A DNA stretch of 36,545 nt from Anaerolineae bacterium (GTDB lineage: Bacteria > Chloroflexota > Anaerolineae > 4572-78 > J111): contig JAJVIM010000036.1 in assembly GCA_022071955.1 (NCBI GenBank), positions 1 to 36,545 of the forward strand. The letters run 5' to 3'. A program made the translations under genes and the position numbers. Within the stretch, counting starts at the first letter, position 1; each line of letters opens with the position of its first letter. Under the pieces are notes generated by a model, which worked only from the letters and a program-made list of their open reading frames with translations, made no database searches and had not been told where the DNA came from. Shown in pieces: positions 5,784-17,700 of the stretch.

Positions 5784-8700
5784 ATGTCACATTTACCGTT
5801 TGAAATCGTTATTCGACTGGTTGTTGTTGTATCGGTGTGTTTTTCTTCTTTTTCGCCGCTTTTGGCGCAGGCCGCGCCCAACCGGCGCTCTGCCGGGTAC
5901 CTGGGTGAGGTACAGGCAGCCGCGCCGGTCGCCGCCTTCAGCGCCGATCCCTTGAGTGGCAATGCTCCGCTGGATGTCGCCTTCAGCAATAACTCGACTG
6001 CTGCCACGCTCTACGAATGGGATTTTGGCGACGGGACAGGAAGTACTGAGGCCAGCCCCAACCATACCTATAACCAGAGCGGGGTCTACACCGTGACTTT
6101 GCAAGCCGGGGCTACCCTTTCGGGCACAGGTGGCACGGTGACTGATACCCTGACTCTGACCGGCTATATCACCGTCAGCGAACCGGCCGCGCCGGTCGCC
6201 GCCTTCAGCGCCGATCCTGTCACGGGTGACGCCCCGTTGCCCGTCGCTTTCAGCAATAGCTCCACCGCTGCCACGCTCTACGAGTGGGACTTTGGCGATG
6301 GCACAACCAGCAGTGAGGCCGACCCGACTCACATTTACCTGACTCCGGGGGTCTACACCGTGACCCTGCAAGCGGGCGATACCCTTTCGGGCACAGGTGG
6401 CGTCGTGACCGATACCCTGACCCTGACTGATTACATCACCGTCAGCGAACCGGCCGCGCCGCTGCCCCAGGCCGAATTTGCGGCTTCACCCCTGAGCGGT
6501 ACCGCGCCTTTGACTGTAACCTTCACCAATAGCTCAACCAACGCCAGCGTCTACGAATGGGATTTTGGCGACGGTGGCAGTCAATTAACAATCAACAATG
6601 AACAATTAACAACAACTCACGTTTACACGGCCGGTGGGGTGTACACCATCACCTTGCAAGCCGGTAATGGCGTCGTGACCGATACCCTGACCCGCACCGC
6701 CTACCTGACCGTGACCGACGTGGTGACGCCCGTGGCCGCCTTCAGCGCCGATCCGCTGTCGGGAACTGCGCCGCTGACCGTGACCTTCAGCAACAACAGC
6801 GTCAATGCCGAGCAGTATCTCTGGGACTTTGGCGATGGGGCAACCAGCACGGAGACCAACCCCGGCCATACCTACAGCCAGAGCGGGCTGTATACCGTCA
6901 CCCTGCAAGCCGGCGTTACCCTGCCGGGCAGCGGTGAGGTTGTGACCGATACGCTTCGGCAGGCCGGCTATATCGAGGTGGTCGCCCCGGGCACGCCGCA
7001 GCCGGATTTCAGCGCCAGCCCGGTGAACGGGACTATTCCCCTGACAGTGACCTTTACCAACAGCAGCACCAATGCCAGCCGCTACGAATGGGACTTTGGC
7101 GATGGCACTCCGGCGGTAGTTACCACGCCGCCGGCTTTGACCATTACCCACGTTTATACCACCGCCGGTCGCTACACCGTTACGCTGACCGCCGGTAAGA
7201 CCACGGCGGAGACGGGTGAGGTGGTGAGCCGAACCCTGAGCCGGGCAACCTACATTACCGCCACCGAGCCGGTCACCGCCGACTTTTCCGCCTTTCCCCA
7301 GCAGGGAACCCTGCCGCTGTTGGTTCAGTTTTTGAACACGTCCGGCGGCGCGGACAGCTATGTCTGGGATTTTGGTGACGGGACAGGTAGTACTGAGGCC
7401 AGCCCCAGCCATACCTACAGCCAGAGTGGGGTCTACACCGTTAGCCTGCAAGCCGGCAGTACCCTGGTGACCGGGACCTTGACCCGGACGGGGTACATCA
7501 CGGTGACAGACAGTGGCCACCCGGCTCTGGCCATTGGCATCACCGCCCCGGCCACAGTTACGGCCGGAGAGCCAATTACCTATACCCTGACCGTGACCAA
7601 CAGCGGCAACGTCACCGTTAGCAACGTGGTCATTACCAACGCGCTGCCGGCCAACGCGACCTATGTTAGCGGCGGCAGCCTGGCCGGCCGGGTGGTCAGT
7701 TGGCCTGCCGGCAGCCTGACCCCCGGCACATCGGTGTCGGTTGATCTGGGGGTGACGGCCAGTACGACTATCACCAACAGCGACTACGGCGCGATGGCGG
7801 CCGGAGGCGTGGTTGTTGCCGGGGTTGAGCCGGTGGTTACTCTGGTCACCGCGCCGCTCGTTGTCGATTTTTCGGCTTTTCCGCACCAGGCCGCCGCCCC
7901 GACACTGGTCCAGTTTCTGGATAATTCAAGCGGCTCGATCACGGCTTACGCCTGGGACTTTGGTGATGGGCTGACCAGCACCCTGGCCAGCCCGACCCAC
8001 ACCTACAGCACCACCGGGGTCTACAGCGTTAGCCTGACAATCAGCAGCCCAACTGACAGCGCCACCCTGACCCGTCCGAACTACATCAGCGTGACCCAGC
8101 CGACCACGCCGCTGACCGTAACCACACCGCTGACCGTCGATTTCAACGCCTTTCCCCAACAGGGAACCCTGCCGCTGCTGGTCCAATTTTTCAACAACTC
8201 CAGCGGAGCCACAGGTTACGCCTGGGACTTTGGCGATGGGTTGACCAGCACCCTGGCCAGCCCGACCCACACCTACGTCACCGCCGGAACCTACACGGTG
8301 ACCCTGACGGCGCTGGACGCGGGTAGCCGCAACCCGGTGAGCCGGTCCCGGGCCATCACCGTCCGGCCGGCGGTTATGCCCCTCATCGGCCAGCCGGCCC
8401 GGGTCCAGATCGCGGTCAAACGCAGCGCCTCCCCCGGCCACCCGATCAAACCGGGTGGACCACAATCCGACATCGACTACTGGCTGGCGGTGACTGTGCT
8501 GGATGCCGGCGGCCAGGCCGTGGCCGATGGCACCCCGGTGAACGTGACCGTGCAAGGTGGGCAAGTAGGGCGCAGCCAACTGCAAACCCGCCACGGGATA
8601 GCCTCGGTGCAGTTCAAGGCCACACCCGGCCAGGCCGTTTCGATTACGGCCGGCGCCGGCAGCGCCCAGAGTGTATTGCAACTGACCGGCAGCGCCGCGC

Positions 8701-11700
8701 CGCGTCCCAGCCTGCCCCAATTGCGAGCCGGGCAGCCACGCTACGGTGACGAAGCCGCGGCTATCGTCGCCGCCCGCAACGCGGTGCAACCCCTCGGGCC
8801 GGACAACCTGCGCGCCGAAAACCCAACCCGCAGGATTGACTTTAGTCCGGGGGCGGTGACCTTCAGCCTGAAAGGCCAGGACGAGCGGTTGACCGCCCAG
8901 CGCAGCCCCGCCGCCGAAGTTGGTTTCCAACTCCTCGATATTCGGGTGGGACGCCAATCGCTGGTCACAGGCCAGCCGGGGCTGACGACCGAAGGGAACT
9001 GGGTGACTTACCGCGACCCCAACGCGGCCTGGCAGGTGGTTTACGAAGCCGGTGAGGCCAGCCTGGAGCAGTACTTTGTTTTTGAGGACGAGCTGCCGGG
9101 TGGCGGCGACCTGGTGCTGGAAGGGCGTTTTCAGACCACAGCCCAACCGATGTTGCTGTCGGATGACGCCGGCCTGCGTTTTGTGCCGCCGGGCCAATCG
9201 GTGGCCGCAGCCGACAGCCTGACCCTGGCCTTTGGCCCAACCTGGGTGGAGGATGGTCGCGGCCGGCGGCTGCTGGCCCATCTGGAATTGCAGGGTAAAC
9301 AACTCCGAATCACGATTCCCGGCGACTGGTTGGCCCGGGCCAGCTACCCCATCGTGGTGGACCCGGCCCTCGGCCCGGCGCAACTGGTCAGCAGCCCGCA
9401 GGGTGAAGCCGTCGATCCGGCCGTGGCCTCCGATGGCAGCAACTTTCTGACAGTCTGGCGATGGAACGACGACATCTACGGCCAACGCAGCGATGCCAGC
9501 GGTAATCTTGTCGGAGATATGATTGTCATCAATCAGGCCGAAGGATTGCAAAGCCGGCCGGAGGTGGTTTACAACGCGGTTGCCGGCGAATATCTGGTCA
9601 TCTGGGAAGACCACCGTTATGGCCTGACGTATGGCAGTGTGCGCGGCCAGCGGGTTTCCACGACCGGCCAACTGCAAGGCAGCGAACTGGAAATCGTTCC
9701 CTTCCGCAAAAAACTGGATGCCCCGGCGGTAGCGGTTGGCGATGATGGCCACTACCTTGTCGTCTGGGACGACGCGGAAGATTGGCCGGACGACATTTAT
9801 GGCCAACTCCTGACCGGGAACGGGACGCTGACCGGGACAGTACAACTGCTCAATGATAATACGACCCTCCAGCAGGGCTACCCCCGGCTGGCCTACGATA
9901 GCCAGACGGATGTTTTCCTGGTAGTCTGGCAAGAGCAAAGTGGCGGCGACTATCGGGTAACCAGCCAGCGGGTGGACGCTGCCGGCGCGAAAGTCGGCAG
10001 CAACCAGATACTGGCCACGGGCAGTACCGGCCGGGATTTATGGTATCCGGTGACGGCGGCCAACGGCGCCGGCCAATTCCTGGTGGTCTGGCAGGAGGAA
10101 GTGTCCGGCAGCGCCCGCGATGTGCGGGCCGTGCGCGTAAACGCCGGCACCGGCCAACCCACGGGCAGCGCAATGACCCTGGATGCCGGCAGTAACAATG
10201 AACGGTATGCCGTGGTCACTGCCCTGTCAACCAGTACCTATCTGGCGGTCTGGCAAGACCGGGAAGATATTGAAGCCCGGTCCATCGCCAGCAGCGACGG
10301 CAGTCTGGGCAGCGTATTGATTGTGCGGGATAACGGTTGGGGCTGGCACTCTTATCCTGATGTCGTCCACGGCGGCAGCCAGTCACTGGCGGTTTGGAGC
10401 GATGATACCCAGGCCGGCCAGGAGATCATCATCGGCCGGCGCGTGGCCGACAGCGGGAGTACCAGCGGCGGCATTTTTGCCATCTCCCCTTACTACAGCC
10501 ATCGCCAATACGTGGCCGTCAGTCCCGCCCCCGCGCCGGGCAGCGACTTTCTGCTGGCCTGGCAACAAGCCAGCGACAACCCGGAGCCGGATATTTTTGC
10601 GCAGCGGGTGGACAGCCAGGGGCAGGCCACCGGCCCGCAAATCACCATAACCACCGACCTGGCGGCTCAGGAGCGAGCGGCGCTGGCCACCGGTGGCAAT
10701 GGCTATCTGCTGGTCTGGCAGGATCAGCGCAACGCCGGCAGCAGCGACATTTACGGCTACCTGCTCGATAGCAACGGCGCGTTGAGCGGTACGCTCTTGA
10801 CCATTACCGTCGCCAGTGGCGACCAGATTGAGCCGGCCGTTGCCTATAACAGCCACCGGGCTGAATATCTGGTAATGTGGTCAGATTATCGCAACGGCAG
10901 CAACTCGGACATCTATGGCCAGATCGTGGGCAGCGATGGTAGCCCGGGAGCCACTGTGGATTTATCCGGCTTGAGCAACAACCAACTCCGGGTGGCAGTC
11001 GTTTACAACCCCGATCAGGATTACTACCTGGCCGTGTGGGAGGATTGGCGGGGCAGCCCCCGCGACCTCTATGGCCAGGTCATCAGCCCGGACGGCAGCC
11101 TGGTCGGTAGTGATTTTGTCATTGCCGTGGCTGCCGGCGAACAGGAATCGCCGGGGCTGGCCTATGATCCGTTGACCGGGACCTTCCTGGTGGTCTGGGA
11201 GGATCATCGTAGCGGCAACGCTGACATTTACGGGCAGCTATTGGATAGCACGGCGGCGCTGTCGGGCAGCAATTTCGCTCTGGCGACGGTCAGCAACGAT
11301 CAAAAAGAGCCGCAGGTGGCCGCCCTCAACAACGGCGAATTCCTGGTCACCTGGTATGACCGGCGTGATAGCTGGGTACCGGACATCTACGCCCAGCGGG
11401 TCAACAGCCTGGGCAGTTTGCTGGATGAACCGGACACCGCCGCCGATGAGAGCAGTCCCAGCCTGCATCTGCCGCTGGAAGATAGTGAGGATTACACCGA
11501 ATTACCCAACGTAGCTTATAACCCGGTGGGAGGGCAGGCCCTGATCACCTGGAACAACAAAGAGGATGGCGGCATCTACACCCGCCGCTATACCCCGGTC
11601 AGCCCGCCTGTTCCCCAGGCCAGTTTCAATGCCACGCCCACAAGCGGTGCAGTTCCGCTGGCCGTAACCTTCACCGATACCTCCAGCGGAACCGTGGTCA

Positions 11701-14700
11701 GCCGGGAGTGGGCCTTTGGCGATGGCACGCCCTCGACGACAACCGGGCTGACCGTTAGCCACACCTACCTGGCCACCGGCACGTTCACCAGCGTGCTGAC
11801 CGTGGCCAATCCGGGCGGCACGAGTCCAACGACGGCTCTCATTACCGTCACCCCCCGGATCACGCCTGATCTTTCGGAGTTTACGACCGGATTGGCTCAG
11901 GGGTTTGAAAGCTTTGAGTTGGGCATCGACCCTACCTTCTGGGTGGATCAACGAGACGATACGACCACCCGGGATGACTTCAAAGCCCTCTGGACAGGTG
12001 ACAGCCTCGGCCTGGGCGCCGTTTACGAGGGCAGCAAAACTGTTTACAGCCACTACGCCATCCCCGGTTGGAGTGCCTGGCAGAACTATGAATACAGCGG
12101 CCGGCTGAAGTTGACGGCTGACGGCGAAATTGGGGTCAGTTTCTATTCAGGCTATCCGGCCAACCAACAGCAAACCTACCTGCTCTACCGCCAGGCCGGG
12201 GGGAATTTCCAACTGGCTGCGGTTGGCAGCAGCCTGGCCGGGGACCTGGACCTGGGCCTGACCCCGCAGCCTGATAGCTGGTATCGCTTCCGCCTGCAAG
12301 CGGTGACGCAGCCGGACGGTGTTATGCTGCGGGCCAAAGTATGGCTTAATGGCCAGTCCGAACCGGGCGACTGGCAGGCGCTGGCCACAGACACCCAGGC
12401 CACCCGGCTGACCGGTGGGACGGTGGGGGTGCGCACCTATGGGGCCGGCAGCAAATATTTTGACGACTTGTGGGTGACGCCGCTGCTTGAGCCGGTGGCA
12501 GCCTTTACCGCCAGCCCCGACCAGGGACCGGCGCCGTTGGTCGTGACCCTGACCAACCTTTCACTCAATGCCAGCCAATATGTGTGGAACTTTGGCGATG
12601 GGACTTCAAGCCTCCAGGCCAGCCCGGTGCATACCTATAGTGAGGCCGGGGTCTATACCGTCACCCTCCTGGCTGGTAACGGGGTCGTGACCGATACCCT
12701 GACCCGCCCGGCATATATCAACGCCCGGGCTTTGCAGGCCGCCTTTGCCTTTGGGGCCACAACCTGGACCCGGCCGACGGCCAATGAACCGGAGGTCAGT
12801 TATACCAAGGTTGTGCAGAATGGTCAAAACTTTGTCTACAGCTCAACCCCTGGTTATGGCTATGTCGATACGGCGGCGATTGACAGCACCCCCAACAACC
12901 GGGGGGTCTACAGCGGCGATGATGAGATTTATGACCAGTTCATCGGCGCCAAGAATAACGGCCAGATCATTTTCCGTATCGATGTCCCCAACGGCCAGTA
13001 TCGTTTTGTGGCCGCCGGTGGCGATCCGAGCTCGGGCTACAAACATTCAACCACCCTATTGGTGCAGGATGGGGCCACCGGCCCGACCCTGACCCTGGTT
13101 AGCGATTTCACCCCGGCCAGCGCCAGTGAGTTCTGGACGGTCGGTTTTGACGACAAACAGGCCCCTCCGGCCGATGGTACTGCCCCCGATCCCATCCTGA
13201 CACCGCTATCTGGCAGTGGGATACTGACCGTGACCCAGGGCTACATCCGGGTCATCCAACAAGTTGGGCCGGGCAGCAGTGATGGGTTTGGCGGTGATTT
13301 GAACCTATTTGAAGTGTGGCAGTTCCCGGCGGTTCCACCGGCCGGGCCGCCCTTGACCGTGACCAAAGCCGGGCCGACCAGTGTCCCGGCCGGCCAGCCG
13401 ATCACCTATACCCTGACTGTAACCAACAGCGGCAGCCTGACCGTCACCAATGTGGTCATCAGCGATACTATTCCAGTTGGGGCCAATTACATCACCGGCG
13501 GCACGCGAATCAGTGACGTGGTCAACTGGGACATTCCGACTTTAGCCGGGGGTGAAATGATTTCGGTAACTCTGGCTGTTACCGCCGCCGGAATCATCAC
13601 CAACAGCGATTATGGCGTTACCGCCGATGGTATCGCTTTTGTAGCCGGACAACAGGCGGTGGCAACAGAGGTGTACCTGCTACCGGTAGCCGACTTTAGC
13701 GCCACCCCCCTCAGCGGGACGGTTCCCCTGACCGTGACCTTTACCAACCAATCACTCAATGCTACCGATTACCTGTGGGATTTCGGCGACAGCATCACCA
13801 GCACGGTCATCAGCCCGACCCACGCCTACACCGCAGCAGGGGTTTACACCGTCAGCCTGACCGCCGGTGATACCCTTTCGGGCACAGGTGGCGTCGTGAC
13901 CGACACAGTGACCAAAGCGAACTACATTCAGACCGTGTCGCCGGGGTTGGAACGGGTCTGGTGGGACGAGAATTTCTTTTACCGTTTGCCGCTGCTCCTC
14001 TCACCCAACCAGCCGTTAACGCCGACGACCGGTATTACGACTGTCCTGGAAATCGAACTGGATACAACCAGCTTGATTAGTGCCACCCAAATGCGGCCGG
14101 ATGGTCACGATTTGCGAGTCGTCTACTGGGACCAGACCACCGGCTGGCAGGAACTGCCGCGCGCTGTGGTTGAGCCAAACAGCCTGACCACAACGGTCCG
14201 CTTTCCGTTACAGAGCGCGATCACAACTATCAGCGACCAGTATTATCTTTATTACGGCAACTGGGTAGCCGCCACACCGCCGCTGCTTGACGAGACCACA
14301 GCCCCATTGCCGGTGCCGAGCAGCAGTGCTTTGGAGGAAAGCGCCCTGATTTCGGCCACGCTGTTACCCGGTCAGTCATTGACCCAAACTGTGACCTCGG
14401 CGGATGCCCAACTTCAGGTTGATTTTCCGGCCCAGTCGGTGACAGAGGAATTGCACGTAACGTACACTCCCTATCAGGCGACAACCGATCAGGGGGTCAA
14501 TCTGCTTAAGCGATTTGTCTTGAATATCGTTGACGCTAATGGCGTCCCTCCGGCTCAGATGCCGGCCAATGTCACCATCAGCCTCATTGGGGATGGGATC
14601 AACACCTCGACCCAATTCTTCTGGAATGATGGCGGCGCATTGCAAAACCTGGCGACGGTAGTTGATGTTGGGCAAAACAAAGCCACCATCAACCTCAATA

Positions 14701-17700
14701 CCGTGACCAATCCGGGGGCGGTTGATGTCCAGGCCAGGGACCTGAGCTTTGCCGGTTTGCCGCCCTCGCTGGACGAGGCTTCGTTGCGGCCCGATGAGAC
14801 CGACCTGTTCAGCGGGGCCGCGACCTTTGATTTTCCCATTGCCGTGCCGCCGGGCACAGCCGGAATGGAACCGGCGCTAAACCTGAGCTACTCCTCGCGC
14901 GTAGCCCAGGATAATTTCAGCCGCCAGAGTGGGGTGGCCGGTTGGGGGGTTGACCTCAATCTGCCCTACATTGGCCGGCAAACAGACAACACCAACCTCC
15001 GTACCCCGGAGGTTGTCGTCGCTGACCGTTATTACCTGGTGCTGGGTGGGGTCAAAAGCCGGCTGATCAAGGAAATCGGCAGCTCCTCCTACCGGCTGGA
15101 GCAGGACAACCACTGGCGCATCGAACGCCAGAGCGGTGGAAACTGCGACCAGGTCGCCGGCCTGGACTGTGACTATTGGATTGTGACCACCCGCGATGGC
15201 GCCCAATACCGCTTTGGGTATGAGGCGGCGGCCATCCAGCGCTCGATTGCCCTGGCGGTTAACGGCACACCGGCGGTTTACCCCGGCCGCTACTGGTTGG
15301 ACCAGGTTCAGGACTTGCACGGCAACACCACTATCTATACCTACGGCGACCGGACCACGTTTTCGTACAACAATACTGTTTACGACGCTGCTGTTTATCT
15401 GACAACCATCGACTACACCGGCAACGCCGGCGCCGGACTGCCGGCCAACCGGCAGGTGTCATTTGAATATGAACCGCGTCTCGCGGCCGAAATTCCCGAC
15501 ACGACCACCTGCGGGGCAACGCTGTGTGAGGTCCTGACCCAACGGTTGAAGGCTATCGAAACCAGCGCCGGCAGCCAACGCGCTCATCGCTATGAATTGG
15601 GTTACGATGACCGCACCAACGGCAAGGTGACGCACCTGCTGCTAACTTCCATTACGACCACCGGCGCCACCGCCGGGGCCAGCCTGCCACCGCTCACGCT
15701 GGATTATCACCCCCTGAATGAGGGTGGTTTGCTGAAAATGGTGGACAATGGTTACGGCGCGGCCACCGAATACGACTACCGGTGGTACGGCGACGCCGGA
15801 CAATTCATCTGGCAGCGTACCACCACTGTCGATCAGGAAACACGGGTGACCAGCCTGGATTACAGCGATTTTACCCAGGAACGACCGGGCCAGGTTGATG
15901 TAACCCGGCCTGGCGGCAGCCGGGTGGAGACGGTGTTTTACAACGACCCGGACCGGCAGGGGCGAGCCGAATACGTGCGGGTGTATGAGGCCGGCAGCCC
16001 CACCTGGCTGCAACAGAGCCATTATACCTACAACCCGGTGACAACGGTCAACAGCGATCCGCCGGCCAGGTTTGTGCCGCTGGCCGATGTGACCCACCAG
16101 ATCGGCAGCAAATCGCTCCAAACCAGTTATGAATACGATACTGCCACGGGCAACCTGACAGAAGTCAACGAACAAGGCGACCCGGCTCGCAGCGATGATG
16201 ATCGCCGCACGGTGACCGAGTACACGCTCAATACCACCAGTTGGCTGGTTGACCGGCCCAAACAGACCACTGTTTACGACGAAAACGATCTTGTAGCGGC
16301 CCAAACCCGTTATTACTACGACAACCACCCCCTCCTGGATACGCCGCCCACTCTGGGCGAATTGACCCGCCGGGAACAGCTCAACCTGGATAGCTCCGGT
16401 CCCGACCTGGTGACGCAGTATGACTATGATTCTTTTGGTAACCCCACCCATATCAGCGACGGCCAGGGCAACACCACGGTGACGACTTACGAGGACACCT
16501 ATTTCACCTTCCCGGAAACGGTCACTCAACCGGCGGTCAACGGCCTGTCACTGCAAGCCACCACGCATTACGATGCCCGGTGGGGGCTGCCGGTGCAGGT
16601 TTTTGATGTGAACAATCAGTTAACCGTTTATGATTACAATGACCTGGGCCGGGTTCAAGATGTCACCAATCCGGCGAACATCGTCACCCATTACGCTTAC
16701 ACCGATGCTTCAAGCGGACGGGAGGTGGCGATTACCCAGGCCTATGGCCAGCCCGAGGCCTTGACCACCAACACCCGCTACAACGGGTTAGGTGAACTGA
16801 CCCGCGAAGAACGACCCGGCCAGAATGGCCCCATTATCACCGAATACCAGTACGATGAATTGGGCCGGCCGGCGGCGGTCTCTGTGCCGCGCCTCAGCAG
16901 CACCGCCCCGGATTGGACTATCTATACCTATGATGCCCTGAGCCGCCAGACCCAGGTAACCCACCCCGACGGCACTTATCAAACTCTGACCTACGAAAAC
17001 TGGGACCGGGTGACTACCATCGACGCCAATGGGCACCAGACCCGGCGTTACAGCGACGGTCTGGGCCGGCTGCGCGAGACCCAGGTCTTTACCGGCAGCG
17101 GCGCGACGCTCAGTCTTTATAGCCGGATGACCTATGCCTATGATGCCAATGACAATCTGCGCCAGGTGCATCAGTTTGATAACGGCGCGACCGAACTAAC
17201 CCCACCCGTGGTCATCACCGTCAACAGCCTGGGCCAGAAAATGGCGTTGGATGACCCCGATCTGGGTCTATGGCAATATACTTACAATGACAACGGTAAC
17301 CTGGCCACGCAAACCGACGCCCGGGGTCAGACCATCACTTTTCATTACGACGCCCTGAACCGGCTGTGGCAGAAAACCTACTCCGACGGCAGCCCCCCCA
17401 TCACCTATGAGTACGATCAGGGCAGCTACGGTCGGGGGCAGCGCACCGGGATGACCGATACCACCGGCAGCACCGCCTGGAGTTATGACCGGCTGGGCCG
17501 GCTCATCACCGAAACCAAAACCATTACCGGGGCCGGTGCTTTTGTGACCCATTACACCTACGATTCACTGGACCGGGTAGAAACGATGACCTACCCCGAT
17601 GGCGAGGTAATTACCACCACCTACAACAGCCAGGGGCTACCCGCCAGCCTGGCTTCCAGTTTGGGCGACAGCTACCTGGCGGATGCGACCTACACCGCCC

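Noticed and set aside
5570..6007. Minus-strand 145-codon frame crossing the start of the giant gene
   Set aside because: The upstream part is antisense to the signal peptide and first PKD domain. Only the distal part could be a gene remnant, and it lacks a start.
5930..8365. Regular repeats resembling an array such as CRISPR
   Set aside because: They are coding repeats of PKD domains of about 80 codons with drift between copies, with no short constant repeat and unique spacers.
6606..9938. Long minus-strand open frames (426 and 670 codons) inside the giant gene
   Set aside because: They mirror the codon pattern of the PKD and repeat regions, have no ribosome sites or recognisable domains, and lie wholly antisense to a well-supported protein.
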